From Bacillota bacterium (GTDB lineage Bacteria > Bacillota > Clostridia > Tissierellales > Peptoniphilaceae), in contig JAQYDN010000011.1 of the NCBI GenBank assembly GCA_028724185.1, forward strand, positions 1 to 64,000: a DNA stretch of 64,000 nucleotides, in the 5' to 3' direction. Of the stretch, positions 40,370 to 49,664 are shown piece after piece; position 1 is the stretch's first letter, and each line of letters opens with the position of its first letter. A model generated the notes under the pieces. The model did not search any database. It was given only the letters and a program-made list of their open reading frames with translations, and was not told the DNA's origin. Made by a program: the position numbers and the translations under genes.

Positions 40370-42295
40370 ATGGCATCGATTGCATATCAACTTCTAAACG
40401 ATCATCTATTAGAAGGAGAACTTCGCCAAGGCGAAGAAATTAAGATCAAAATAGACCAGACGCTTACGCAGGATTCAACCGGTACCATGGTCTATCTTCA
40501 ACTCGAAGCGATGGACATCGATACGATCAGCACGGAACTTTCCGTCGCCTACATCGATCACAATATGCTGCAAACGGGTTTTGAGAACCCGGACGATCAC
40601 CAGTTCATCCAATCGGCCGCCGAAAAATACGGACTCGTCTTTTCCAAACCCGGCGGCGGCATTTGCCACCAAGTCCACTTGGAACAGTTCGCGCGCCCCG
40701 GCAAGACGCTCGTCGGCAGCGATTCACACACGCCCACCGCGGGCGGCATCGGCTCTCTCGCCATCGGCGCGGGAGGACTCGACGTCGCCGTCGCCATGGC
40801 GAGCGGCTTTTATTATTTAAAAGTACCCAAAATTTTAAACATCCGCCTGAGCGGAAAACTCCCCGTCGGCGTCAACGCCAAGGACGTCATCTTGACCATC
40901 CTCGGTAAGAAGACCGTCAAAGGCGGTACGGGCTACATCGTCGAGTACTCGGGCGAAGGCGTCAAATCGCTGTCGGTTACCGACCGCGCCACGATTTGTA
41001 ATATGGGCGCCGAGCTCGGTGCGACGACCTCGATCTTCCCCTCGGACGAAGTGACCGAGGCGTTTATGAGACGCCACGGCCGCGAGGAGCAGTTCGTGCC
41101 GATCCACGCGACAGACGACGCGCACTACGACGAGGTGATGGACCTCGATCTCTCCACGGTCGTCCCGTCGGTCGCAAAGCCCCACCTGCCCGACCAGTAC
41201 GCGCCGATCGATTCGCTCGGAAAGGTTAAGGTCGACCAGGTCGCTATCGGAAGTTGCACCAACTCCTCGTACACCGACATGATGAAGGTCGCCCATATCT
41301 TAAAGGGCAGAAAGGTGCACGAGGATGTGAGCCTCGTCATCTCGCCGGGGAGCGCCACGATCCTCGGCGCCCTCTCCGAAAACGGCGCCCTCGCGACCAT
41401 GATCCAGTCGGGAGCCCGCGTCCTCGAAAGCGCCTGCGGCCCCTGCATCGGCATGGGACAGGCGCCCAAGAGCGGTGCGACGAGTCTGAGATCGTTCAAT
41501 CGAAACTTTAAGGGAAGAAGCGGCACCAAGGACGCGAAGATCTACCTCGCGAGCCCCGAAACTTGCGCCGCCTCGGCGATTAAAGGCTACATCGCAAGCC
41601 CTTCGGAACTCGAAGGCCTCGATGAAATCAAAGAACCCGACCACTACGACCACGCGACCAACTACCTGATCTATCCGAAGCCGAAAGACGAGCGCCCCTC
41701 CGAGACGATCATGGGCCCGAATATCAAGCCCTTCCCCGTCGCGGAACCCGTCGAAGACAAGATCTCGAAAAAGATCCTCTTGAAAGCGGGCGACAACGTC
41801 ACCACCGACGACATCTGCCCGTCCACGGCGAAACTGCTCCCCTTCCGCTCCAACATCCCCAAACTCTCCGAGTACGCGTTCTCGACCTTAGTCGACGACT
41901 TTAAAGAACGCGCCGAGAAAAACCACGGCGGCATCGTCGTCGGCGGGGACAACTACGGACAGGGCTCGAGTCGCGAACACGCGGCGCTGCTCCCCCTCTA
42001 TCTGGGTGTCGAAGCCATCGTCGCCAAGAGCTTTGCCCGCATCCACCGCTCGAACTTAATCAACATGGGTATCCTTCCCCTCGTCTTTAAAAACCCCGAC
42101 GACTACGACCGAATCATGGAAGGCGACGAGATCACTTTGTCGAATGTCAAGGCCTCCATCGAAAGCGGCGAGTTTATCATGCACACGCCCGCCGGAGACG
42201 TCGAACTCATCGGCGACTTCAGCGCTCGCGAAAAAGACATGCTCTACGAGGGCGGCTACTTGAACTACACGAAGAACAGGAGGGATGTCGAATGA
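40370..42295 (+). CDS. acn: Aconitate hydratase (monomeric [4Fe-4S])
   Basis: It interconverts citrate and isocitrate. The 641 residues contain the cluster cysteines in IGSCTNSSYTDM and SACGPCIGMG, the citrate-binding GSDSHTPTAGGIGSL, and the swivelling C-terminal domain with GGDNYGQGSSREHAAL and FARIHRSNLINMGILPL. Length fits the shorter aconitase type of many anaerobes. The ATG at 40370 follows GGAGGTATT; the 12-codon longer reading lacks a site. The stop overlaps icd by four bases (ATGA). Confidence 0.95.
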   Translation: MASIAYQLLNDHLLEGELRQGEEIKIKIDQTLTQDSTGTMVYLQLEAMDIDTISTELSVAYIDHNMLQTGFENPDDHQFIQSAAEKYGLVFSKPGGGICHQVHLEQFARPGKTLVGSDSHTPTAGGIGSLAIGAGGLDVAVAMASGFYYLKVPKILNIRLSGKLPVGVNAKDVILTILGKKTVKGGTGYIVEYSGEGVKSLSVTDRATICNMGAELGATTSIFPSDEVTEAFMRRHGREEQFVPIHATDDAHYDEVMDLDLSTVVPSVAKPHLPDQYAPIDSLGKVKVDQVAIGSCTNSSYTDMMKVAHILKGRKVHEDVSLVISPGSATILGALSENGALATMIQSGARVLESACGPCIGMGQAPKSGATSLRSFNRNFKGRSGTKDAKIYLASPETCAASAIKGYIASPSELEGLDEIKEPDHYDHATNYLIYPKPKDERPSETIMGPNIKPFPVAEPVEDKISKKILLKAGDNVTTDDICPSTAKLLPFRSNIPKLSEYAFSTLVDDFKERAEKNHGGIVVGGDNYGQGSSREHAALLPLYLGVEAIVAKSFARIHRSNLINMGILPLVFKNPDDYDRIMEGDEITLSNVKASIESGEFIMHTPAGDVELIGDFSAREKDMLYEGGYLNYTKNRRDVE

Positions 42296-43284
42296 AGACC
42301 GTGACACTCATCCCGGGCGACGGCATCGGTCCCGAAATTTCAGACGTCGTCAAGACCGTCTTTAAGAAATTGGACGTCCCGGTCGCCTTCGAGGAAGTGA
42401 ATGCGGGAAAGACCGTCTTCGAAAAAGAAGGCGCCTATCTTCCCGACGCGCTCTTTGAATCACTCGAAAAGAATAAGCTGGCTTTAAAAGGACCCATCAC
42501 GACCCCCATCGGCCACGGCTTCAGGAGCGTCAACGTCGAGCTCAGAAAGCGATACGACCTCTATCAAAACATCCGCCCGATTCGCCCCGCGGCGAAACTC
42601 CCCCTGAAGTTTGAGGGCGTGGACATGGTCCTCTTCCGCGAAAATACCGAGGACCTCTACGCCGGCATCGAGGAAGTCGTCTCGGAAAACGAGGCCCACT
42701 CCATCAAGATCATCACGCGCGAAAAGTCGGAGCGCATTATCCGCGCGGCCTTCGAATACGCCGTAAACCATCACCGCAAATCGGTCACCGTCGTCACGAA
42801 GGCAAACATCATGAAGGCGACCGACGGCCTGTTTCTAAACGTCGCCCGCGACGTCGCCCGCGCCTACGACATTCCCGTAAACGAGGTCCTCGTCGATAAT
42901 ATGGCGATGCAGATGGTCATGGATCCGAGTCAGTTCGACGTCATCGTCACAGAAAATCTCTACGGCGACATCTTATCCGACCTGGGCGCGGGCCTCATCG
43001 GCGGCCTCGGCATGATCCCAGGAGTCAACAAGGGCGATGAGATGGCGATTTACGAATCCGTCCACGGCTCCGCGCCGGACATCGCGGGAAAAGGCGTCGC
43101 CAACCCGACGGCGATGTTGCTCTCCGCCTGCCTCTTGCTCGACGATATCGACGAGGGCGCACGAGCCGAAAAGATTCGACGCGCCATCGACGCGGTACTC
43201 TCAAACCCCGAGACGCGCACAAAGGATCTGGGCGGAACCTTGACGACAAAGACATACACTGATGCGTTATTAGAAAGATTGTAG
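42292..43284 (+). CDS. icd: NAD-dependent isocitrate dehydrogenase (IDH3-like)
   Basis: It makes 2-oxoglutarate from isocitrate. The 330 residues have the beta-decarboxylating dehydrogenase signatures TLIPGDGIGPEI, FRENTEDLYAGIE, NLYGDILSDLGAGLIGG and HGSAPDIAGKGVANPTA. The last region lacks the Lys/Tyr pair of NADP enzymes, which supports NAD. The isopropylmalate and homoisocitrate enzymes are close relatives, but neighbours acn and citrate synthase fix the role. The start overlaps the acn stop by four bases. Confidence 0.9.
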   Translation: MKTVTLIPGDGIGPEISDVVKTVFKKLDVPVAFEEVNAGKTVFEKEGAYLPDALFESLEKNKLALKGPITTPIGHGFRSVNVELRKRYDLYQNIRPIRPAAKLPLKFEGVDMVLFRENTEDLYAGIEEVVSENEAHSIKIITREKSERIIRAAFEYAVNHHRKSVTVVTKANIMKATDGLFLNVARDVARAYDIPVNEVLVDNMAMQMVMDPSQFDVIVTENLYGDILSDLGAGLIGGLGMIPGVNKGDEMAIYESVHGSAPDIAGKGVANPTAMLLSACLLLDDIDEGARAEKIRRAIDAVLSNPETRTKDLGGTLTTKTYTDALLERL

Positions 43285-43293
43285 GTGAGAATT

Positions 43294-44652
43294 ATGCGAG
43301 ACGAAAACATCAGTCCCGAGCTAAAGGACTTCGCGGATCGGATTACGAAACGCGATTACATCAATAAAGAGCTGTACCAAAAATACAATGTCAAACACGG
43401 ACTTCGCGACGGCGACGGCACCGGCGTCCTCGTCGGAATCACGCGTATCGGCTTCGTCACCGGTTACGAAAAAAAAGACGGCAAGAAGATCCCGGTCGAA
43501 GGTGACCTCCTGTACCGCGGGTACTCCGTCAAGGACATGGTTAAGGATTTCGTCGCGACCGATCGATTCGGTTTCGAGGAAGTCGCCTATACGCTTTTAC
43601 TCGGAAATCTTCCGACGAAAAAAGAACTCGCCGTCTTTAAAGACATCATGCGCGAGGAGCGGGAACTCCCTCGCGACTACTTGGAAGATACCATCTTAAA
43701 AGTTCCCGGCCGCGACGTCATGAATAAGATGATGCGCTCCACGCTCTGTCTATATTCTTACGACAAAAATCCCGACGACACCTCGACGTTCAACGTCCTG
43801 TTGCAGAGCTTGAGCCTTATTTCGAAGATTCCGCTCATCATGGCCTACAACTATCAGGCTAAAAAACACTACATCGACGGAGACAGCTTGGTCATCCACT
43901 ATCCCGAAAGAGACATGTCCACCGCGGAACTAATTCTCCACCTCATCCGAAAAAATTCCGATTACACGGACGAAGAGGCGAAGATACTCGACTTAATGCT
44001 CACCCTCCACGCCGAGCACGGGGGCGGTAACAACTCGACCTTCGCTACCCACGTCGTCTCTTCCACCGGAACCGATACCTACAGCGCCATCGTCACGGCC
44101 CTCGGCAGTTTAAAGGGACCGCGCCACGGGGGTGCAAGCCTCATGTGTTCGGCGATGCTCGACAACATCGCATCCAACGTCAGAGACATCTCCAACGAGG
44201 CCGATATCGAAGATTACCTGCGCCGCATCCTGGCGGGACAGGCCTTCGACGGAAAGGGACTGATCTACGGCATCGGACACGCCGTCTACACCCTCTCCGA
44301 TCCCCGCGCCGAACTCATCAAAAAGCGCGCAAAAATTTTGGCCGAAGAAAAAGGCTATTCGGATCAATACAACTTTATCCGTCTCGTCGAAGATATCGGC
44401 GGACGCCTCCTGCAAGAAAGAAACGGGACGAGCTATCCCCTGACGGCCAACATCGACTTATACTCCGGATTCGTCTACCAGATGCTCGGCATCCCGAGAG
44501 ACCTCTACACGCCGCTGTTTGCGACGGCGCGCATGGCGGGCTGGTGTGCTCACCGACTGGAGCAGGTCCAGGACACGAAGATCATCCGACCGGCATACGT
44601 CCACCTGAACTCGCGGAAAAAGTACCTGTCCATGAACGATCGAAACAATTAA
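43294..44652 (+). CDS. gltA: Citrate synthase
   Basis: It condenses oxaloacetate and acetyl-CoA. The 452 residues carry the catalytic HGGGNNSTFATHV region, LGSLKGPRHGGAS, the oxaloacetate-binding IYGIGHAVYTLSDPR, and ANIDLYSGFVYQMLGIP with the catalytic Asp. An N-terminal extension of about 60 residues beyond the short citrate synthases is present. The ATG at 43294 follows AGGTGA; a GTG three codons upstream overlaps the ribosome site. It is last in the acn-icd-citrate synthase operon, whose likely role is glutamate precursor supply. Confidence 0.93.
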   Translation: MRDENISPELKDFADRITKRDYINKELYQKYNVKHGLRDGDGTGVLVGITRIGFVTGYEKKDGKKIPVEGDLLYRGYSVKDMVKDFVATDRFGFEEVAYTLLLGNLPTKKELAVFKDIMREERELPRDYLEDTILKVPGRDVMNKMMRSTLCLYSYDKNPDDTSTFNVLLQSLSLISKIPLIMAYNYQAKKHYIDGDSLVIHYPERDMSTAELILHLIRKNSDYTDEEAKILDLMLTLHAEHGGGNNSTFATHVVSSTGTDTYSAIVTALGSLKGPRHGGASLMCSAMLDNIASNVRDISNEADIEDYLRRILAGQAFDGKGLIYGIGHAVYTLSDPRAELIKKRAKILAEEKGYSDQYNFIRLVEDIGGRLLQERNGTSYPLTANIDLYSGFVYQMLGIPRDLYTPLFATARMAGWCAHRLEQVQDTKIIRPAYVHLNSRKKYLSMNDRNN

Positions 44653-44670
44653 ATAGACGACATCTATACA

Positions 44671-44709
44671 CCCTCGGAGTCGACACCACGCGATGCCGAG
44701 GGCCTTTTT
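44671..44709 (+). terminator. Terminator after citrate synthase
   Basis: CCCTCGG...CCGAGGG with an inner TCG/CGA pair, followed by CCTTTTTAT. Confidence 0.85.
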
Positions 44710-44741
44710 ATGCACTCGTCGCGATTTGCGATCCCTTCAAA

Positions 44742-44778
44742 TAAAAATCCCCTCGAATGCTCCGCACATTCGAAGGGA
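44742..44778 (-). terminator. Terminator after the second SLH gene
   Basis: Minus strand CCCTTCGAATG...CATTCGAGGG with a T5 tail about 20 bases beyond the stop. Confidence 0.87.
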
Positions 44779-44798
44779 TCCGTCTCGGACGTATCCAG

Positions 44799-45818
44799 TT
44801 AGTAGACTTCATGCCACATGTCGGTATCGTCTTTTTGCAACTTGTAGAAGATCGTGTGGTCGTTCGCCGCATCGAGAAGTTCGTAGTACGCCCAGTGATT
44901 CGGGCGGACGTCGATGAAGGTATTCATTCTTCCCATGTAGAGCGTGTCTCTGAAACTGTAGGCGTTTGTATGTCTTCCGAGCACGCGGTTGAGCATCGCG
45001 ACCGCCTCGGCGCGGGTTACGCCGCGATTCGGGTGGAATTGGCCGTCCTCGTAACCTTGGATCCAGCCGTTGTTGTAGGCGATGCCGATGTTTCGACTCG
45101 CCCAGTGGTGCGCACTGTCGGTAAAGGGATGTCCGCTTCGGCCCCCTTCGTGCGTCATGCGCGTAAGCATCGTCACAAATTCCGCGCGGGTCATGTTTCT
45201 AAACGGACAGAAGCGATTGTCCGGATAACCCCTTAAGATGCCCTTTCGACTGACGATGTCGACAGCCGGAGCGTACCAACCGCTTCTGACGTCGCTAAAT
45301 CCCGTCCTGTGCCTGCCGATGATGTCGAGTTTGCCCGTCTCGATGCGCGCGACCATCATCGCCACTTCGGCGCGCGATACATAGACATTCGGATACATAA
45401 AGCTGCCGTATCCCCGGATGTAGGCGTGACGCATCGACGTAGGAAGTGACGTCGACGGCTCCGACGTCTCGCTCTTGGAACAGCTGTCCGTGATCGTGAG
45501 CGTCTCCCCTATCCGAACCGAACGGGATAGTTTAATGCGGAATCGGCCGTTGATGTCGCTCACGCCGCGTCCCAAGACGACACCGTATTCGTTGGTCAGG
45601 ACGACTTCGACGTTCGCGGAGGCGACGCCCGTCACTTCTCTCGAACCGGCTATCAGCGGATCGATAAAAATGCCCCTGTGTTCGGTACACCCCCTCGCCC
45701 GGTCGACTTGAACGGTGACGGTCCTCTCCTTTCCGACCTCCCGCGAGACCTCGCTCGTCGCCATGACGGGCGTCGCGCACAATAATACACATAGGATGGC
45801 GGTAAGCAGTTTTTTCAT
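44799..45818 (-). CDS. Secreted SLH-domain protein 2
   Basis: 339 residues. A signal peptide (MKKLLTAILCVLLCATPVMA) is followed by a beta-type region (about 25-115), then three SLH domains (about 135-180, 195-245, 255-310) with VSRAEVAMMVARIE, MTRAEFVTMLTRM and VTRAEAVAMLNRVL. No further catalytic domain is seen. Start at 45818, seven bases after GGAGG; the ATG three bases upstream is closer. It follows pyrE by 44 bases on the same strand without a visible terminator between, so read-through from pyrFE is possible. Confidence 0.85.
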   Translation of the reverse strand: MKKLLTAILCVLLCATPVMATSEVSREVGKERTVTVQVDRARGCTEHRGIFIDPLIAGSREVTGVASANVEVVLTNEYGVVLGRGVSDINGRFRIKLSRSVRIGETLTITDSCSKSETSEPSTSLPTSMRHAYIRGYGSFMYPNVYVSRAEVAMMVARIETGKLDIIGRHRTGFSDVRSGWYAPAVDIVSRKGILRGYPDNRFCPFRNMTRAEFVTMLTRMTHEGGRSGHPFTDSAHHWASRNIGIAYNNGWIQGYEDGQFHPNRGVTRAEAVAMLNRVLGRHTNAYSFRDTLYMGRMNTFIDVRPNHWAYYELLDAANDHTIFYKLQKDDTDMWHEVY

Positions 45819-45862
45819 CATATTTCCTCCTCTGCCTGTCTTTACCTATTGTCTTTACGCCT

Positions 45863-46489
45863 CTATTTCAACCAACTCTCGTCGTAAGGATCTCGGCGCC
45901 ACAAATCGAGCCGCGTCTTCTCCTCCTCCGACAACTCGCCCCGTTCGACGGCGACTTCGGAGAGTTCCGGGAATGTGGCGAGCGACCTGTGGCTGAAGCC
46001 CGACGCCTTGAAGTTCTCCTCGGCGACCGAAAGATCATAGCTGAAAATCGAGACGATGCCGACCACATCGAGTCCTTCTTCCTCGCACGCCTTCGCCGCG
46101 TCGATCGAACTCCCCCCGGTGGAGAACAAGTCTTCGACGACGACGACTTTTTCGCCCTCTTTAAAGGCGCCCTCGATGCGCTTGTTTTTTCCGTGGTCCT
46201 TCGCCTTTCCGCGGATAAATCCCGACGGCAAATCCAAGATCCACGACGCATACGACGCGTGGGGAATGCCCGCCGTCGCCGTCCCGAGCACCGCTTCGGC
46301 CTCGGGGTAGGCCTCCTCGATCAGCTTCGCCAGACCCTCTTCGATCACCTTCCGTTCCTCGGGGTATGACAAAATCAGCCGGTTGTCGCAGTAAATAGGG
46401 CTCTTGATGCCCGACGCCCACGTGTAGGGCTTATCCGGCGATAAACTCACGGCGCCGATGTCTAATAAGATGTCGCATACGTTTTTCAT
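45863..46489 (-). CDS. pyrE: Orotate phosphoribosyltransferase
   Basis: It forms OMP from orotate and PRPP. The 208 residues contain the PRPP motif VVVVEDLFSTGGSSIDA, the substrate-loop region FIRGKAKDHGKNKRIEG and YTWASGIKSPIYCDNR. Length is normal. Its start overlaps the pyrF stop by four bases (46486-46489), so the two are coupled. Confidence 0.95.
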   Translation of the reverse strand: MKNVCDILLDIGAVSLSPDKPYTWASGIKSPIYCDNRLILSYPEERKVIEEGLAKLIEEAYPEAEAVLGTATAGIPHASYASWILDLPSGFIRGKAKDHGKNKRIEGAFKEGEKVVVVEDLFSTGGSSIDAAKACEEEGLDVVGIVSIFSYDLSVAEENFKASGFSHRSLATFPELSEVAVERGELSEEEKTRLDLWRRDPYDESWLK

Positions 46490-47199
46490 TGATCCCCTCC
46501 TAAAAATTCACGTCGAATACTCAGGTAACTCTCGAGCGGATCCTCCGCCTTCGTGATCGGGCGGCCGACGACGATGTAGTCGACGCCGATCTTCCGAGCG
46601 TCCTCGGGCGTCACGACGCGCTTTTGGTCTCCCGCTTCGGTGCCCTTCGGGCGAATCCCCGGACATACGAGGGGAAACGGCTTTGCGATCATCTCGCGCA
46701 AATACGCCGCCTCCTTCGCCGAGGATACGATTCCGTCGCCGCCTCCCTGCAACGCGAGCTCTGCCAAGTGAAGCACGGTGTCTTCGACGCTGTGGGATTC
46801 GCCGAGCATCGCCTCGCGCCGCGTCGCATCCGAAAATGAGGTGAGCACCGTAACTCCCAATAGAATCGGCGGATTCTCCATCCCCTTCAGTGCTTCGCGC
46901 GCGCGAAAAAACATCTCTCTTCCGCCCGAGGCGTGCAGCGTCAACATGTCGACGCCCAGATCCTTCAGCGAGCGGACCGCACCCGCCACGGTATTGGGGA
47001 TATCGTGCAATTTCAAATCCAAAAAGACGCGGTAGCCTTCCGCCTTGACGGCCCGCACAAAATCGGGTCCCGCGGCGTAAAACAGCTCCATGCCGACTTT
47101 GACAAAGGGCTTTTCTTCAAGCGCTTGGAACGGCTCGAGAAACGCCCACGCCGCCTCTTCGGACGGGAGATCCAAGGCGATAATGACGTCTCGTTTCAT
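46486..47199 (-). CDS. pyrF: Orotidine 5'-phosphate decarboxylase
   Basis: It converts OMP to UMP. The 237 residues include the active-site motif LDLKLHDIPNTVAG with the Asp-Lys-Asp network, VKVGMELFYAAGP and the phosphate-binding LVCPGIRPKG and IVVGRPITKAEDP. Length is slightly below 240, as in many Bacillota. It leads the pyrFE operon from a TTGTGC/TATACT promoter with a short leader, without the attenuator seen before pyrB. Confidence 0.95.
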   Translation of the reverse strand: MKRDVIIALDLPSEEAAWAFLEPFQALEEKPFVKVGMELFYAAGPDFVRAVKAEGYRVFLDLKLHDIPNTVAGAVRSLKDLGVDMLTLHASGGREMFFRAREALKGMENPPILLGVTVLTSFSDATRREAMLGESHSVEDTVLHLAELALQGGGDGIVSSAKEAAYLREMIAKPFPLVCPGIRPKGTEAGDQKRVVTPEDARKIGVDYIVVGRPITKAEDPLESYLSIRREFLGGDQ

Positions 47200-47244
47200 G
47201 ATGTACTCCTTTATATAAAATAAATAGATGGCTTCTTATCGTTT

Positions 47245-47274
47245 AGTATATACCGAAATAAAGCGGTGGCACAA
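47245..47274 (-). promoter_or_regulatory. Promoter of pyrFE
   Basis: Minus strand TTGTGC (47269-47274), an 18-base spacer and TATACT (47245-47250). Confidence 0.6.
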
Positions 47275-47290
47275 CCGCGAGATGCCATAT

Positions 47291-47317
47291 AAAAAAAGGA
47301 CGCCCGCGGGCGCCCTT
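47291..47317 (-). terminator. Terminator after mrp
   Basis: Minus strand GGGCGCCCGCGGGCGTCC is GC-rich and self-complementary, followed by T7. Confidence 0.87.
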
Positions 47318-47330
47318 CGATTCGACTCGA

Positions 47331-48107
47331 TTATTTAAATTTTTCGACCTTCTCGCCGATCGCTTCGAGCGAGTCGTTCTCGTAAAATTCGATGCTCCCC
47401 CGATCCGCCGCTTCCGCGAGTTTCGGGTCGATCGGAAGACTTCCCAGATAGGGAATGCCCTTTTCCTCGGCGATGGCGACGGTCTTGCTCTTGCCGAAGA
47501 TGTCGTAGCGCTTGCCGGTATCCGGCGCGATGAAGTACTGCATATTTTCGACGATGCCGACGACGGGAATGCCCATCATCTTCGCCATCTTAATCGCCTT
47601 CTCGACGATCATCGCGACCAAATCCTGCGGCGACGTGACGATGATGATGCCGTCGATCGACATCGTTTGAAAGACCGTCAGCGCCACGTCGCCGGTTCCC
47701 GGCGGCATGTCCACGAACAGATAGTCCTTCTCGCCCCAGTTGACGTCGCTCCAAAACGTCGTCAGCATATTTCCGACGATCGGCGCGCGCCACAGAACCG
47801 GATCCGTGGGGTTATCCAAGATCAAGTTGACGCTCATGATGTCGAGACCCGTCGACGTCTTGATCGGGCGGATGCCCTTTTCCGTTTGGAAAACCTGTTC
47901 GTCTGCGCCGAAGATCTTCGGAATCGAGGGACCCAAGATATCCGCATCCAAGATGCCGACGCTATGATTGCGGCGTCTCATCTCGGATGCCAATAACCCC
48001 GTAACCATCGACTTGCCGACGCCGCCCTTGCCGCTCAAGACGGCGATGGTCTTTTTAACCGACGAGTGCTCGTTGAGCGGTTTTTTTAGTGATTTGCTCT
48101 GATCCAT
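47331..48107 (-). CDS. mrp: Mrp/NBP35-family iron-sulfur carrier ATPase
   Basis: A 258-residue P-loop ATPase of the Mrp/ApbC family that is thought to carry and deliver iron-sulfur clusters. Walker A SGKGGVGKSMVTG lies near residue 25, DADILGPSIP is the switch region, and VDMPPGTGDVALT and VGIVENM are family motifs. The C-terminal CxxC that ligates the bridging cluster in many homologues is absent (the MQYFIAPDTGKR region has no cysteine), so cluster binding is uncertain. It lies downstream of the UPF0045 gene. Confidence 0.85.
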   Translation of the reverse strand: MDQSKSLKKPLNEHSSVKKTIAVLSGKGGVGKSMVTGLLASEMRRRNHSVGILDADILGPSIPKIFGADEQVFQTEKGIRPIKTSTGLDIMSVNLILDNPTDPVLWRAPIVGNMLTTFWSDVNWGEKDYLFVDMPPGTGDVALTVFQTMSIDGIIIVTSPQDLVAMIVEKAIKMAKMMGIPVVGIVENMQYFIAPDTGKRYDIFGKSKTVAIAEEKGIPYLGSLPIDPKLAEAADRGSIEFYENDSLEAIGEKVEKFK

Positions 48108-48145
48108 GCTTATCGTTTTCGTCCTTTCTCTACCGCCTCTTGCGG

Positions 48146-48448
48146 TTACATCAATTTATCCATGACGGAATTGACTTTTTGATCGAGGCTCGCCTTTTTG
48201 TCGCGGCGATCGTCGATCTTCACGACCGAGTACACGCGGTTTGCCCCGGCCTCAAAGACCGCTTCCTGCATCTTGCGGACACAGGCAAACAACTCGTCGA
48301 TATCCCCTTCCAAGACCGTTCCCATCGGGTTTAAGCGGATTTCCACCTTGTCGTTGTCCTTGACCGCGTCGTAAGCTGCCGCGACATAGGGGCTGCACGA
48401 CGTCGTTTCCGTACCGATCGGTACCAATGTTAATTCTACAACTGCCAT
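48146..48448 (-). CDS. UPF0045/MTH1187-type thiamine-binding-like protein
   Basis: A 100-residue protein of the MTH1187/YkoF-like family. VELTLVPIGTETTSCSPYVAAA and the PMGTVLEGDIDELF motif are characteristic. Related proteins bind thiamine or a hydroxymethylpyrimidine; the role here is unknown. The start at 48448 follows GGAGG by eight bases, and another ATG two codons earlier is too close. It shares a strand with mrp, 38 bases away. Confidence 0.8.
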   Translation of the reverse strand: MAVVELTLVPIGTETTSCSPYVAAAYDAVKDNDKVEIRLNPMGTVLEGDIDELFACVRKMQEAVFEAGANRVYSVVKIDDRRDKKASLDQKVNSVMDKLM

Positions 48449-48586
48449 AATCATAACCTCCTCTATCACTCCGGAGGCGAGGCGGTGCGAGCCGCGCTTA
48501 AACCTCACCTCGTACATGACATCGTTTCATACGACTTTACTTTTTATCATAACACAAGACGGGGCGTCTCCCTTTGACATGTGAGC

Positions 48587-49630
48587 TCATCGATCTAAAA
48601 AATCGACGATTTCCCGAAAGACGTACTCCCTCCCCTCGCTGTGAATCAGGTCGTGGTTCATATGCGGAAACAGGCGCTGTTCATAGCCCGTATAGCCCAA
48701 TTTGGAAAACGTCTTCGCCGTGTCGGCGAGCCCGCGCATCCCGCCCGTGATGGGGTCGTCCGTTCCGCTCAAAGCCAGGATGGAAAGGTCCGGGTTTTTG
48801 ACCGCGTAGCGGCGGTAAGCCTTCAGGCGCGAGGCCCCTTCCCACATCGCCATCGCCCCGCCGTTTGTGTAGCGGGCGACTTTCTTCGGGTCGCGCTTAA
48901 GCGCCCGGATAAACGCCTCGTCGTCGACCGAACCCTTGAGCGTCTCGTTCATTTTCCAACTCATCGACGTTAAAAATCGTCCTCGATTGGTCGCGCCGGT
49001 GTAAAAACTTTCCATATAGCCCCAAAATCGCCCGGTCTCGGCGTACGGCGGACGCGCCGCGACGCCCGTCATGACGAGCTTGTCGATGAGGTCGTCGTGT
49101 TCCATCATCACATTGCGCGCGACGATCGACCCGAAGGAATGCCCGAACAGCGCGAGGGGAAGATCCGGAAATCTCCGTTTCAGATAGACGGCAAAGGCCA
49201 CCTGGTCGATCACCGCGTCGTCGATTGAGGAGATATGCCCGCGCGGATGATCCTCCGACACCGAATCGCCGTGTCCGCGACAGTCGGATAAGAAGACGGT
49301 ATAGCCCGCCTCTACGAGTCGCTCGGCGAAATTCCGATAGTAGGCCTTGTGCTCCTGGGCACCGTGGATAATCTGGACGATTCCCTTCGGATTGTCCGCG
49401 CGCAAAACGATAAACGACAGCGCCAAGCCGTCGGCGACGGAGCGGTAGATTCCTTGCTCGACGCCGTCTTTATTCGAATAGATGACGGAGCGATCGCGCA
49501 TGCCCTCTTTCTCCCAGCGCTCGAAAGCGCGCCTCGAAGACGCCTCTTGCAGAGCGCGTGCACCCTGCGGCGCCGCAAAGACGCCGGTTAAAAAGCCGAG
49601 AAGCGGCCACGTAAACTCATGTTTCTTCAA
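48587..49630 (-). CDS. Alpha/beta hydrolase, monoacylglycerol-lipase-like
   Basis: The 347 residues form an alpha/beta-hydrolase fold of the serine-aminopeptidase S33/monoglyceride lipase type: HGAQEHKAYYRNFAERL, SDCRGHGDS, the nucleophile elbow FGHSFGSIVAR, the acid in LSGTDDPITGG and the histidine in FPHMNHDL. The N-terminal ~25 residues are hydrophobic and may be a membrane anchor. The triad is intact; a lysophospholipid or glyceride substrate is inference. Same strand as the M18 peptidase gene 34 bases upstream. Confidence 0.82.
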   Translation of the reverse strand: MKKHEFTWPLLGFLTGVFAAPQGARALQEASSRRAFERWEKEGMRDRSVIYSNKDGVEQGIYRSVADGLALSFIVLRADNPKGIVQIIHGAQEHKAYYRNFAERLVEAGYTVFLSDCRGHGDSVSEDHPRGHISSIDDAVIDQVAFAVYLKRRFPDLPLALFGHSFGSIVARNVMMEHDDLIDKLVMTGVAARPPYAETGRFWGYMESFYTGATNRGRFLTSMSWKMNETLKGSVDDEAFIRALKRDPKKVARYTNGGAMAMWEGASRLKAYRRYAVKNPDLSILALSGTDDPITGGMRGLADTAKTFSKLGYTGYEQRLFPHMNHDLIHSEGREYVFREIVDFLDR

Positions 49631-49664
49631 AGATCCATCCTTTCATCGTCGGGTCCACCCCCCG

